From assembly GCA_021413975.1 (NCBI GenBank), contig JAIOPJ010000016.1, forward strand, positions 289,110 to 353,109: DNA of 64,000 nucleotides, given 5' to 3'. Each line of letters starts with the position of its first letter. Within the stretch, counting starts at the first letter, position 1. Positions 46,848 to 56,289 of the stretch are shown one piece after another. The notes under the pieces were generated by a model. The model had not been told where the DNA came from, did not search any database, and saw only the letters and a list, made by a program, of their open reading frames with translations. The DNA comes from Gemmatimonadota bacterium (lineage in GTDB: Bacteria > Gemmatimonadota > Gemmatimonadetes > Gemmatimonadales > Gemmatimonadaceae). The position numbers and the translations under genes are program-made.

Positions 46848-48578
46848 ATGACGTCACGCACCGCCTTCGCCCTCCTCGTACTCGCGCTCGTCCCCGCTGC
46901 GGTCCGCGGGCAATCGTCCGCGTCGTCGGCCCCGACGGCACGGCCGACGCGAGGCACGCCTGCGCGCTCCTACGCCGCGCTCCTGGCGCTGTTCACCGAG
47001 TGGCGCACGTTCGAGGAGGCCCCGCGCGTCGCCGGTGTGCCGGACTACTCGCCGGCGACGAACGCGCGTCGCCTCGCCGGACTCCGGGCCCTGCAGGCCC
47101 GCCTCGCCGCGATCGACACCACCGGGTGGTCGATCCCCGAACAGGTGGATGTGCATCTCGTCCGCGCCGAGATGAACGGGATGCAGTACCATCTCACCGT
47201 GCTCAAGCCGTGGGCGCGCGATCCCGCGTATTACGCGTCCGTCCGGCCCGAGGAGAGCGACACGCCCGCCGAGGAAGGACCGACCATCCACGGTGCGATC
47301 CGGCTCTGGAAGTACTCCGTCTGGCCGCGCACGGCGCTCGACGTGGTGTCGCCGCTCACGCCCGACGGGGCGCGCCGGCTCGCCGGCGAGCTCCGCACGA
47401 TCCCGCCGCTGCTGCAGCAGGCGCGCCGCAACCTCGCCGCCGCGAACGCCCGTGACCTCTGGGTCGGCGCGGTGCGCGCCTTCGAGGAACAGGGAGCGAC
47501 GCTCGAACTGCTCGGTTCCCGCGTGGGCGCCGGTGACGCCGACGTACAGCGCGCGATCGCCGATGCACGCAGTGCCACCGACGGCTTCGCGCAGTGGCTG
47601 CGCGACGAGACCCCCAAGCGCACGGGCCCGTCGGGCATCGGCAAGGCGCAGTACACCTGGTTCCTGCGGAACGTGCTGCTCGTGCCGCTCACGTGGGACG
47701 AGGAGGTGACGATCACCCGTCGCGAGCTCGCACGCTCGCACGCCTCGCTGCGACTCGAGGAGACGCACAATCGCGATCTCCCCCCGCTACCCGCCGCCGC
47801 GACGCCCGAGGCCTACGCCGCGCTGCAGGAGCGCGCGATCCCGCACTATCTGGAGTTCATGCGCACCAAGCGGATCCTCACGATGGAGCCGTGGATGGAG
47901 CGCGCCCTGCGCGAGCGGATGCCGGGCTTCGCCCCCGAGGCCTCGCGCAACTTCTTCGCGCAGGGCACCCATCGCGACCCCACGCCGCTCTGGACCCACC
48001 TCTACCACTGGTGGGACAACATGCGCATGCGGGTGGCGCCCAACGCCAGTCCGATCCGGCGCGGTCCGCTGCTCTACAACGTCTGGCTCAGCCGTTCCGA
48101 GGGCATGGCGACCGCGATGGAGGAATGGATGATGCAGGCCGGTCTCTATGACGACAGCCCGCGGTCGCGCGAGATCGTCTGGATCATGCTCGCCGCGCGT
48201 GCCGCGCGCGGCCTCGGTAACCTCTACGCGCACAGCAACGAGCTCACCATGGCGCAGGCGGCCGAGATGCACGTGAGCTGGACGCCGCGCGGGTGGATGC
48301 GGCGCGACCCGCTGCTGGGGTTCGAGCAGCATCTGTACCTGCGCCTGCCGGGCTATGGCGCGAGCTACATCACCGGCGGACGTCTCATGGAGGAGACCAT
48401 GGCGATGCGCGCGCGGCAGCTCGGCGACGCCTTCACCATGCAACGGTTCTTCGACGAGGTGAACGGCGCGGGGATGATCCCCGTCTCGCTCATCTACTGG
48501 CAGCTCACGGGGGACGACCGGATGGTCCGTGAGCTGAAGGACGGGGTGAGCCCGCGGCCGTTCCGCACCGCGCCGTGA
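46848..48578 (+). CDS. Secreted DUF885 family protein
   Basis: A 576-residue exported protein of the DUF885 (COG4805) family. These are mostly helical proteins thought to be metal-dependent carboxypeptidase-like enzymes. The signal peptide RTAFALLVLALVPAAVRGQ starts at the ATG at 46848. The body is alpha-helical, with a YTWFLRNVLLVPLTWDEEV segment near residue 270. The expected H-E-x-x-H zinc motif is not present; the corresponding helix appears to read RSEGMATAMEEWMMQAG near 420, so catalytic activity is uncertain. The stop overlaps the next gene by 4 bp. The family match is good, the activity is not known. Confidence 0.82.
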   Translation: MTSRTAFALLVLALVPAAVRGQSSASSAPTARPTRGTPARSYAALLALFTEWRTFEEAPRVAGVPDYSPATNARRLAGLRALQARLAAIDTTGWSIPEQVDVHLVRAEMNGMQYHLTVLKPWARDPAYYASVRPEESDTPAEEGPTIHGAIRLWKYSVWPRTALDVVSPLTPDGARRLAGELRTIPPLLQQARRNLAAANARDLWVGAVRAFEEQGATLELLGSRVGAGDADVQRAIADARSATDGFAQWLRDETPKRTGPSGIGKAQYTWFLRNVLLVPLTWDEEVTITRRELARSHASLRLEETHNRDLPPLPAAATPEAYAALQERAIPHYLEFMRTKRILTMEPWMERALRERMPGFAPEASRNFFAQGTHRDPTPLWTHLYHWWDNMRMRVAPNASPIRRGPLLYNVWLSRSEGMATAMEEWMMQAGLYDDSPRSREIVWIMLAARAARGLGNLYAHSNELTMAQAAEMHVSWTPRGWMRRDPLLGFEQHLYLRLPGYGASYITGGRLMEETMAMRARQLGDAFTMQRFFDEVNGAGMIPVSLIYWQLTGDDRMVRELKDGVSPRPFRTAP

Positions 48579-49726
48579 GCTACGCGTTGCGCTTCGACGT
48601 GATCGTCGCCGGGCTCGGCGCGATGGGGAGCCAGACGCTCGCCCATCTCGCGAGGCGCGGGGTGAACGCGGTCGGATTCGACCGGTTCACGCCGCCGCAC
48701 GACCAGGGTTCGAGTCACGGCAAGTCGCGCATCATCCGCGAGGCTTACTTCGAGGACCCGATCTACGTGCCCCTCGTGCGTCGCGCGTACGAATGCTGGG
48801 CCGAGCTCGAGGCGGAGACGGGGACGACGCTCTTCCGCCGCACCGGCGGCCTCTGCTACGGACCGCCCGACGGCGAACTCGTGACGGGGGCCAGGCGCAG
48901 CGCCGAGTTGCACGGCGTGGCACACGAGTCGCTCGACGCGGCCGCGCTGCGCCGGCGCTTCCCCGCATTCGTGGTCGAGGACGACTGGGTCGGCCTGCTC
49001 GAATCGCGTGCGGGGATGCTCGATCCGGAGCGCGCGATCGCCGCCGCGCTCGACGTGGCCCGCCGGCACGGCGCGCTCGTCCGCACCGGCGAGCCGGTGC
49101 TCCGTTGGCGACAGGATGGCGATGGCGTGGTCGTCGACACGCCCCAGGGCACCTACCACGCGGCACAGCTCGTGCTGAGCGCCGGCATGTGGATCGGCGA
49201 GCTCGTGCGTGGACTCGGGCTGCCGATCACCGTGCAGCGCAATGCACTCTACTGGTTCGAGCCGCGCCGCGACTCGGCGCTCTTCGCCCCGGAGCGGTTC
49301 CCGGTCTTCCTCGGTGACCTCGCACCGGGACTGATGCTCTACGGCTTCCCCGACACCGGCGACTGCGTGAAGGTGGCGCTGCATCACTTCGGACCCGCGG
49401 TCACGCCCGACGCGGTCGACCGCACCGTGGGGGCGGCGGAGATCGACCACCTGCGGGGCGTCCTGCAGCGCTACCTGCCGGCCGCGAACGGTGCGCTGCG
49501 CGAGACCGGCGTCTGCACCTACACCAACGTGCCTGACGAGCAGTTCATCATCGACCGGCATCCGGAGGCGTCGCGCGTCTGGGTCGCGTCGCCCTGCTCG
49601 GGGCACGGTTTCAAGTTCTCGAGTGCGATCGGCGAGGTGCTGGCGGATCTCGTGACGACGGGGCGGTCGCGGTTCGATCTCACGCCCTTCTCGATCGGCC
49701 GCTTCAGCGCGGGCAGATCGTCGTGA
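48575..49726 (+). CDS. SolA/monomeric sarcosine oxidase-like FAD oxidase
   Basis: A 383-residue flavoprotein that should oxidise N-methyl or other secondary amino acids, giving hydrogen peroxide. The FAD-binding FDVIVAGLGAMGSQTLAHLARRG is at residues 7-29, RIIREAYFEDPIYVPL near 52 gives the family arginine, and TGVCTYTNVPDEQFIID near 313 carries the Cys that binds FAD covalently in SolA and MSOX. SGHGFKFSSAIGE near 348 is the C-terminal FAD motif. The GTG at 48575 overlaps the DUF885 stop by 4 bp, so the two are co-translated. Cytosolic location is expected because no signal is seen. N-methyltryptophan, sarcosine or pipecolate are possible substrates. Confidence 0.9.
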   Translation: MSYALRFDVIVAGLGAMGSQTLAHLARRGVNAVGFDRFTPPHDQGSSHGKSRIIREAYFEDPIYVPLVRRAYECWAELEAETGTTLFRRTGGLCYGPPDGELVTGARRSAELHGVAHESLDAAALRRRFPAFVVEDDWVGLLESRAGMLDPERAIAAALDVARRHGALVRTGEPVLRWRQDGDGVVVDTPQGTYHAAQLVLSAGMWIGELVRGLGLPITVQRNALYWFEPRRDSALFAPERFPVFLGDLAPGLMLYGFPDTGDCVKVALHHFGPAVTPDAVDRTVGAAEIDHLRGVLQRYLPAANGALRETGVCTYTNVPDEQFIIDRHPEASRVWVASPCSGHGFKFSSAIGEVLADLVTTGRSRFDLTPFSIGRFSAGRSS

Positions 49727-51146
49727 CCCGCGCGATCTCGCGCCAGTCGACGACCTCGACACCATAGCGGCGGGCGAGCACGGCGAGCGTGCCGCGCGTG
49801 ACCATCGTCGCATCACGGGCGCGCCAGGCCGCGTTCCACTCGGCGTGATCGCGGAAGAGCACCCGCTCGTCGGCGGTGTCCTCGCCCAGGTGGAGCAGCA
49901 GCAACGTGACGCCGGGGCGCATGGTCTCGAAGACCCACGAGTGGAACTCCTCCCACTCGGCGGGCGGGACGTCGGGCCCGATGCTCACGAGGTTCGCCAG
50001 CGGCGGCTGGCCGTCGTCGAGCGCCTCGGCGAGATACGGGAAGCGCGTGAAGTAGCTCTCCGGCACCGGGATCGGCAGGCACTCGCGCTTGGCGACGCGC
50101 CGCAGCGCGCGGAAGAGCTCGGGGCCGCTGTAGAGCAGGGCACCCTGGTGCGAGTCGAGGTGCGTCGGGACCACGCCGGCGCCCCGGACGCGCGCGACCT
50201 GCGCCGCGATCTCGGTCTCCACCTGGCGTTCGATCGCGGCGGTGATCGGTGCGCCCACCGCGCGCAACGGGAAGCGGCCGGACGAGTCCACGAGGGCCCG
50301 CACGCTGCGACGCGGCGCCGAAGGGGTGTAGCGCATCGACGGTGACTCGCTCGTGAGCGCGAGATGCACGCCGAGGTCGAACGGCCCTCCGCCGGCGCGC
50401 AGTGAGTCACCCAGCGCTCCGAGGTACGGCGTGTTCGCGATCACCGAGGCGGAGCTGATCCCGCGGGACCGCAGCGCCTCCAGCGAGGCGCCGGTCGCGG
50501 CCGGGGTCATCGCGACGTCATCGCCGTGGATGATCACCAGACGTGCCGTGTCCGGCCGGCCGAGTCGTCGCAACAGGTCGGCCGACGTCATCCGCTCGGG
50601 AGGCGGCGGCGCGACGGCGGCCGGGCGGGGCGCGCAGCCCGCGAGCGCGAGCATCGCGAGCACCACGAGTGAGGCGGTCCGCGCGCGGTGCGCCCAGTCG
50701 CGCAGCGAGCGCGCGGCCTGCGCCTGCACCTTCCGGCGAAGGAACCGCGACCACCCGAGGAGCCATCCGGCCGGCCCGAGCGCCTGACGCGACCAGCGCC
50801 AGAAGCCGAAGCGGTCGCGGTGCTGTACGATCAGTCCGTCCTCGAAGGTGAACTCGGCCCGGATCCGGTTGTGGACGCGTCGGCCGGTCCCGGAGAAGGT
50901 GTACCAGGCATCCCACTGCGCCCGGCCGGTCGTGCTGTCGGCCTCCACCTCCGTGCAGGTGATCGTGAGGTCCTTGCCGCGCTCGCAGAGCATCGCCCAC
51001 ATCGCACGGGCGGCATCACCATGCAACTCGGGGAAGACCTCGTCGCTGAACCGGACGTCGCGATGGTAGCAGGAGCCCATCGTCGCGGCATCGCGACGCT
51101 GGAAGGCTTCGTAGAAGCGGGTGATGAGCGCGGCGTTCGGATGCAT
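49704..51146 (-). CDS. NTF2-like domain fused to a lipobox-containing YdjC/ChbG-like deacetylase
   Basis: One 480-residue frame holds two apparently unrelated parts. Residues 1-140 are an NTF2/SnoaL-like domain (NAALITRFYEAFQRRDAATM; FTFEDGLIVQHRDRFGFWRW). Residues 147-171 look exactly like a lipoprotein signal: Arg-rich, then TASLVVLAMLALAGC with lipobox LAGC (Cys171). The remainder is a YdjC/ChbG-type carbohydrate deacetylase with metal motifs VIIHGDDVAMT (about 204) and PTHLDSHQGALLYSG (about 310). A GTG at 50729 (codon 140) could start a separate lipoprotein, but it has no properly spaced ribosome-binding site. It may be a true fusion, a lost stop, or two nested starts. It converges with the SolA-like gene over 23 bp. 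Confidence 0.8.
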   Translation of the reverse strand: MHPNAALITRFYEAFQRRDAATMGSCYHRDVRFSDEVFPELHGDAARAMWAMLCERGKDLTITCTEVEADSTTGRAQWDAWYTFSGTGRRVHNRIRAEFTFEDGLIVQHRDRFGFWRWSRQALGPAGWLLGWSRFLRRKVQAQAARSLRDWAHRARTASLVVLAMLALAGCAPRPAAVAPPPPERMTSADLLRRLGRPDTARLVIIHGDDVAMTPAATGASLEALRSRGISSASVIANTPYLGALGDSLRAGGGPFDLGVHLALTSESPSMRYTPSAPRRSVRALVDSSGRFPLRAVGAPITAAIERQVETEIAAQVARVRGAGVVPTHLDSHQGALLYSGPELFRALRRVAKRECLPIPVPESYFTRFPYLAEALDDGQPPLANLVSIGPDVPPAEWEEFHSWVFETMRPGVTLLLLHLGEDTADERVLFRDHAEWNAAWRARDATMVTRGTLAVLARRYGVEVVDWREIARVTTICPR

Positions 51147-51210
51147 GCGTGAAGCTACATCGACCGGCGCCCGTCCGGTGCGGGCGACCGGCCGGCCCGG
51201 GCCCTATGCA

Positions 51211-51251
51211 GACCGTCCCCGGCCCCGCACTCTGCGGAACCGGGGACGGTC
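51211..51251. terminator. Strong nested hairpin after the LVIVD operon
   Basis: GACCGTCCCCGG (51211-51222) and its exact reverse complement (51240-51251) form a 12-bp stem. Inside it CCGCA (51225-51229) and TGCGG (51233-51237) pair around a CTC loop. It lies 40 bp downstream of the LVIVD-1 stop (minus strand) and 64 bp upstream of the NTF2/YdjC start, so it separates two co-directional genes. Confidence 0.75.
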
Positions 51252-51290
51252 GATGACACGAAGCGACCGCGAAGGTCGCCGCCGGCTACC

Positions 51291-53312
51291 TCACGACACC
51301 ACCGGGCTCATGAGGTCGTTCACGGCCTTCTTGAGCATGTCCACCTTGCGCTTGTCGCACGAGTTGCGGGCATCGCCCTCGAGCTCGGTCGAGAGCCGCT
51401 GCAGCGCCTGCGTGCGCGCCGCCCCGCTGGCGCGCTGGGCGCCGTCGAGCTCGCGGCGGACCGCGCTCACGCGCGCCGGTGCGAGGCACTTGTTGCGCTC
51501 GAGCTGGTCCACGAATGCCTTGGCGAGCGAGAAGGACGGCGGCCACTCCAACTTCGGCTGCCCCTGCGCGTTGAGCTGGTTCCAGCGCACGGTGTTGGAC
51601 GCGTCGATCTCGTTCTGCGAGATGAACTCGGTCGGGACGAGCTGCGCGACGTCCATGCCGCGCGCGATCTCCGAGCTCACGATGTTGCCGTTGTACCAGT
51701 ACACCGACCATGAGCCGCCGGAGACCATGCGCGTCGAGTCGATCGGGCCGCGATCGAAATACGCGATCTCCTTCGGGTGCGCGCCGTCGGTCCAGTCGAA
51801 CACCGAGATGCCGCCCTGGTACCAGGACTGCACCATCACGTCGCGCCCGGGGATCGGGATGAGCGAGCCGTTATGGGCCACGCAGTTCTCGTTCGAGGTC
51901 TGGATGGTCGGGATCTTGTAGTAGCTCTTGAAGACGAGCTTCCGGTTCTCGATCGCGAAGATGGCGTCGGAGCCCCACTCCGCCTTGTCGCCGGCGCGGC
52001 ACTTCGGTCCGCCGCCACCGCCCCTCTCGTCGGAGAACAGGATCTGCGAACCGTCGTTGTTGAACGTGGCCGAGTGCCAGTAGGCGAAGTTGCTGTCGGC
52101 GACGGCATCGAGCCGCACCGGGTTCACCGGATCGCTGATGTCGATCAGGAGTCCATGGCCTTCGCAGGCCCCGCCGGCCAGCCCGAGCGCCGGGTAGACC
52201 GTGATGTCATGGCACTGACGCCCGGGAGCGATCGGGCCCGAGACGACCGGGGCCGAGAAGGTGCGGTCCACGACGCCCTGCGCGATCGAGCGGAAGGCGG
52301 CGCTGTCGGCCGCCGTGGCCGCGGCGGCACCCGCGCCGCCCCGCGCCTTCACGATGCTGTCGAGCAGCGGACGCACCATGAAGGTGCCGAGCACCATGTC
52401 GGCGCCGGTCTGCGGGTTGCGGGCGGTGAAACCGCCCGAGGCCCGGGCGGCCGCGACCTGCGCGGCCGTCGCCTCGCGATCCGCGTCCGACGGACCGTGG
52501 CTCGCGACCCGTTGCAGGCCGGAGAAGATGTTCGCGCGGTTCACCACCGCCGCCGCCGACGGGTTGTTGAGCGGGACCTTGATGATCTCGATCCGCAGCA
52601 GCGACGAGTTCGGGTTCTGGTCCGGGGTGTCGCGCACGCAGCCCGGGAGCTCGTTCGGCGAACGGATGCCGGCCGAGCCCGAGACGTAGATGTAGACGTT
52701 CTCCTTGTCCTTCGGGTCCTCGAGCACGGTGTGCGTGTGCGAGCCGCGGCAGGTCTGGACGTTCGTCAGGAGCTTCGGCTTGCGGATGTCGCTGATGTCG
52801 AAGACGCGCACGCCGCGCACGCGCATGGAACTCACGGTATCGGGGACGCCGCCGGGCAGGCAGTCCACGCGGCCATTGTTCGCCTCGGCCGACATGAACA
52901 TCAGGTTGCGATAGACCGAGACGTCGTTCTGCGAGGCCGGGCAGGTGAAGGCCACCACCAGCTGCGGCGACGCGGGATTGCTGATGTCCCACACCACGGG
53001 GCCGTTGTAGTTGCCCTGGATGACGTAGTTGCCGGTGAAGGCGAGATCGGAGTTCGTCTGACCCAGGAAGCCCGGGGGGGACGGCGCCTTGGCGACGATC
53101 TTGAGGCCGGTGATCGCTTCGCCGGCATTGAAGAGGCCGGACGAGAGGCCCACCCGGCGGTCGGACATGCGCGGGTCGGCGGCGGACGGCGCGGGCGTGG
53201 TCGCCGGCGGCGTGGCCGGCGCGCAGGCGGCCACGATGAGCAGCGCCGCCAGCGCGGCGGATCGTGCGCAGAGCAGGGACGCGCCGACAGGGCGCTCAGG
53301 AACGAATGACAT
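51291..53312 (-). CDS. LVIVD-repeat lipoprotein, intact copy
   Basis: A 673-residue predicted lipoprotein. The signal SAALAALLIVAACAPATP contains the lipobox VAAC. The body has LVIVD-type beta-propeller blades such as GPVVWDISNPASPQLVVAF, VRVFDISDIRKPKLL, GLLIDISDPVNPVRL and SVFDWTDGAHPKEIAYF, each of the pattern hydrophobic-D-I-S-x-P. Ala-rich helical stretches separate the second and third blades and form the C-terminus. The ATG at 53312 has GAGGAG 7 bp upstream. It is a close paralogue of the gene at 53360-55378, 47 bp upstream in the same operon. Such proteins are probably cell-surface or periplasmic binding scaffolds; no enzyme activity is evident. Confidence 0.88.
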   Translation of the reverse strand: MSFVPERPVGASLLCARSAALAALLIVAACAPATPPATTPAPSAADPRMSDRRVGLSSGLFNAGEAITGLKIVAKAPSPPGFLGQTNSDLAFTGNYVIQGNYNGPVVWDISNPASPQLVVAFTCPASQNDVSVYRNLMFMSAEANNGRVDCLPGGVPDTVSSMRVRGVRVFDISDIRKPKLLTNVQTCRGSHTHTVLEDPKDKENVYIYVSGSAGIRSPNELPGCVRDTPDQNPNSSLLRIEIIKVPLNNPSAAAVVNRANIFSGLQRVASHGPSDADREATAAQVAAARASGGFTARNPQTGADMVLGTFMVRPLLDSIVKARGGAGAAAATAADSAAFRSIAQGVVDRTFSAPVVSGPIAPGRQCHDITVYPALGLAGGACEGHGLLIDISDPVNPVRLDAVADSNFAYWHSATFNNDGSQILFSDERGGGGGPKCRAGDKAEWGSDAIFAIENRKLVFKSYYKIPTIQTSNENCVAHNGSLIPIPGRDVMVQSWYQGGISVFDWTDGAHPKEIAYFDRGPIDSTRMVSGGSWSVYWYNGNIVSSEIARGMDVAQLVPTEFISQNEIDASNTVRWNQLNAQGQPKLEWPPSFSLAKAFVDQLERNKCLAPARVSAVRRELDGAQRASGAARTQALQRLSTELEGDARNSCDKRKVDMLKKAVNDLMSPVVS

Positions 53313-53359
53313 CAACGGCTCCTCGGATATTGGGGTCGGGCAGGATGGAACGTGGCGCC

Positions 53360-55378
53360 TCACGATACGACGGGACTCATGAGGTCGTTGACGGCCTTCT
53401 TCAACATGTCGACCTTCGGCTTGTCGCACGAGCCGCGGGCATCGCCGTCGAGCTCGGTCGAGAGCTTCTGCAACGCCTGCGTCCGCGCCGCGCCGCTGGC
53501 GCGCTGGGCCGCGTCGAGCTCACGCCGCACCGCGCTCACGCGCGAGGCCGAGAGGCACCGGCCGCGCTCCAGCTGATCGACGAACGCCTTGGCGAGCGAG
53601 AACGACGGCGGCCACTCCATCTTCGGCTGCCCCTGCGCGTTGAGCTGGTTCCAGCGCACGGTGTTCGCCGCGTCGATCTCGTTCTGCGAGATGAACTCGG
53701 TCGGCACCAGCTGCGCGACGTCCATGCCACGGGCGATCTCCGAGCTCACGATGTTGCCGTTGTACCAGTACACCGACCACGAGCCGCCCATCTCCATCCG
53801 CGTGGAGTCGACGGGGCCACGGTCGAAGAACGCGATCTCCTTGGGGCGCGCGGCGTCGGTCCAGTCGAAGACCGAGATGCCGCCCTGATACCAGGCCTGC
53901 ACCATCACGTCACGGCCGGGGATCGGGATCAGCGAGCCGTTGTGGGCGACGCAGTTCTAGTTCGCGGTCTGGACGGTCGGGATCTTGTAGTAGCTCTTGA
54001 AGACGAGCTTGCGGTTCTCGATCGCGAAGATCGCGTCCGAGCCCCATTCCATCTTGTCGGTGGCGCGGCACTTCGGCGCGCCGCCGCCGCCCCATTCGTC
54101 CGAGAAGAGCAGCTTGGTGCCGTCGTTGCTGAACGTGGCCGAGTGCCAGTAGGCGAAGTTGCTGTCGGCGACCGCGTCGAGCCGGACGGGGTTGACCGGG
54201 TTGCTGATGTCGAGCAGGAGGCCATGGCCTTCGCAGGCGCCGCCCGCCAACCCGAGCGCCGGATAGACGGTGATGTCGTGGCACTGTGCGCCCGGGCTCA
54301 CCGGGGAGCCCGGGACGGCCGCGCCTGCGCCGAACAGTCGGTTCACCAGCGCCTGCAGGCCGTCGCGGAATGCGGCCGAGTCGGCGGAGGTCGCCTCACC
54401 GGTGCCGCCACGCGACTTGACGATGCTGTCGAGCTGCATCTTCGAGAACTGCGGCGGGGCGATGATCTCCATGCCGCTCGTCGGGATCTTCGCGGTGAAG
54501 AGGCCACGCGCGCGCGCCGCCGCGGCTTCCTTGGCCGCCAACTCCATGTCGGCCTTCGACTCGCCATGCTCGGCGGGCGTCGTGAGGCCGGCGAAGATGT
54601 TGGCGCGATTCACCACGGCCGCGGCCGCCGGGTTGTTGAGCGGGACCTTGATGATCTCGATCCGCAGCAGCGACGAGTTCGGGTTCTGGTCCGGCGTCTG
54701 CCGCACGCAGCCCGGCAGCTCGTTCGGCGAACGCACGCCGGACGACCCCGAGACGTAGATGTAGATGTTCTCCTTGTCCTTCGGGTCCTCGAGCACGGTG
54801 TGCGTGTGCGAGCCGCGGCAGGTCTGGACGTTCGTCAGGAGCTTGGGGTGCGCGATGTCGCTGATGTCGAAGACGCGCACGCCGCGCACGCGCATGGCGC
54901 TCACGGTGTCGGGGACGCCGCCGGGGGTGCAGTCCACGCGGCCGTTGTTCGCTTCGGCCGACATGAACATCAGGTTGCGGTAGACCGAGACGTCGTTCTG
55001 CGAGGCCGGGCAGGTGAACGCCACGACCATCCTGGGCGCCGCCGGATTGCTGATGTCCCAGACCACCGGGCCGTTGTAGTTGCCCTGGATGACGTAGTTG
55101 CCCGTGAACGCCATGTCGGAGTTCGTCTGGCCGATGAAGCCCGGCGGCGAGACCGCCTTGGCGACGACCTTCAGGCCGGAAACGGCCTCGCCGGCGTTGA
55201 ACAGGCCTGCCGAGAGGCCGACCCGGCGGTCGGACATGCGGGCATCGCCGGACGGATTCGGTGCGGTCGAGGGCGGCGTGGCCGGGGCGCACGCCACGAG
55301 GAACAGGATGCCGGCGGCCGCGGTCAACATGCCGGAGGAGAACGGAGCGCCCGAGCGGCGCTGGCGAACGAGGGACAT
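53360..55378 (-). pseudogene. LVIVD-repeat lipoprotein, paralogue with an in-frame TAG
   Basis: This tandem paralogue of the next gene keeps its full length (673 codons, like the 674 of its neighbour) and frame. It starts at the ATG at 55378 with AGGAG 7 bp upstream and lipobox LVAC. A TAG at 53957-53959 interrupts it after about 473 residues. The intact copy has Glu (GAG) at this exact position (TSNENCVAH against TAN-stop-NCVAH), so one base change explains the stop. The 199 codons after it remain open and still match the paralogue (ISVFDWTDAARPKEIAFF), so the loss is recent, or the stop is read through or a sequencing error. TAG is an ordinary stop elsewhere in this window. Confidence 0.82.
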
Positions 55379-55442
55379 CAACGACTCCTGAGTGAGTTGA
55401 AGACGGTGGATCGACCAGCGATCGACGATGCGAACGATCGCG

Positions 55443-56135
55443 TTACTGCGACGGCGGCGGAACGTCGAGCTCGAGCAACATCTGGAGCATCCGGCGGATC
55501 TCGGTCGACTGGTCGACCTCGGCATCGGACGCGAACTTGAAGATCGTCTCGTTCTGGCCGGCGCCATGATTGGAGAAGAGGGTCCGGACCATGGCGACCG
55601 CGCCGCGGTGATGCTGGATCATGTACGTCAGGAAGAGCTGGTCGAACCGCGGGCCGCGCGCCGCTCCGAGCGAATCGAGCTGCGCCGGCGTCAGCATCCC
55701 GGGCATCATCATCGCGTGGCTGCCATGGTCCATGCCCGCCATCGCCGCCATCTGTCCGGGCATCGTCACGGTGCCCGCCGAGTCGACGCGCGGCACCGGC
55801 TGGTCCCGGTCGCCGAGCCAGGTGCTCATGAGCGTGATCTCGTCGGTCTGCGCGTTGATGATCCGGCCGGTCAGTCGCTGCACCGCGGCGCTCGCCCCGT
55901 GCGACTCCGCCCACTTGGAGATCACGATCGCCTGCGCGTGATGGTGGATCATCCCGGTCATGAACTCGATGTCCGCGGCCGTATACGGATATCGGAGGCT
56001 GTCGGTCTTGGCCCGGGCCTTCGCGGCCTCGGCGCCCATCTGGTAGGCGGGCTGGCGGGGGGTGCGCGCGGCACCGCAGGCGGACAGGGCCCAGAGCGCG
56101 GTGAGCGTGAGGGTCGCGCTGAGTCGGCGGGACAT
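55443..56135 (-). CDS. DUF305 family lipoprotein
   Basis: A 230-residue exported protein of the DUF305 (COG3544) family. The signal RRLSATLTLTALWALSACG carries lipobox LSAC. The two family motifs are FMTGMIHHHAQAIVISKWAE (about residue 58) and FLTYMIQHHRGAVAMVRTLF (about 170), whose paired His residues are thought to bind metal, perhaps copper. Met-rich segments (GQMAAMAGMDHGSHAMMMPGM) between them suit soft-metal binding. The start may be the ATG at 56135 or 56150; neither has a clear ribosome-binding site. It is the first gene of an operon with the two LVIVD lipoproteins, 64 bp upstream of the first. Confidence 0.88.
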   Translation of the reverse strand: MSRRLSATLTLTALWALSACGAARTPRQPAYQMGAEAAKARAKTDSLRYPYTAADIEFMTGMIHHHAQAIVISKWAESHGASAAVQRLTGRIINAQTDEITLMSTWLGDRDQPVPRVDSAGTVTMPGQMAAMAGMDHGSHAMMMPGMLTPAQLDSLGAARGPRFDQLFLTYMIQHHRGAVAMVRTLFSNHGAGQNETIFKFASDAEVDQSTEIRRMLQMLLELDVPPPSQ

Positions 56136-56253
56136 GAGGCGGGGGGGCATCGGGGGATTGGACAGATGGAGCAGGGTCGGGGTTGGCACCCAAACATACT
56201 CCGCGAGGGTTCCGGACGTTTCAAGGGTCGCTCGGCGCGCCGGGAGCCGGCGC

Positions 56254-56282
56254 TTGACGGTGGCGGGAGCAGGGGGTACGCT
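56254..56282 (+). promoter_or_regulatory. Sigma-70-like promoter placed for a leaderless cupin mRNA
   Basis: TTGACG (56254-56259) and TACGCT (56277-56282) are separated by exactly 17 bp. A start about 7 bp after the -10 would fall at 56289-56290, the A of the cupin ATG, and no ribosome-binding site precedes that ATG. A second, weaker TTGAAA/TATGTT pair on the minus strand (56219-56224 and 56193-56198, 20-bp spacer) may serve the divergent DUF305 operon. Confidence 0.5.
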
Positions 56283-56289
56283 CGCTGTC

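Noticed and set aside
53957..53959. TAG recoding (pyrrolysine or alternative code) in the LVIVD gene
   Set aside because: TAG is used as a normal stop in several genes here and the paralogue has Glu at this position; no recoding element was seen.
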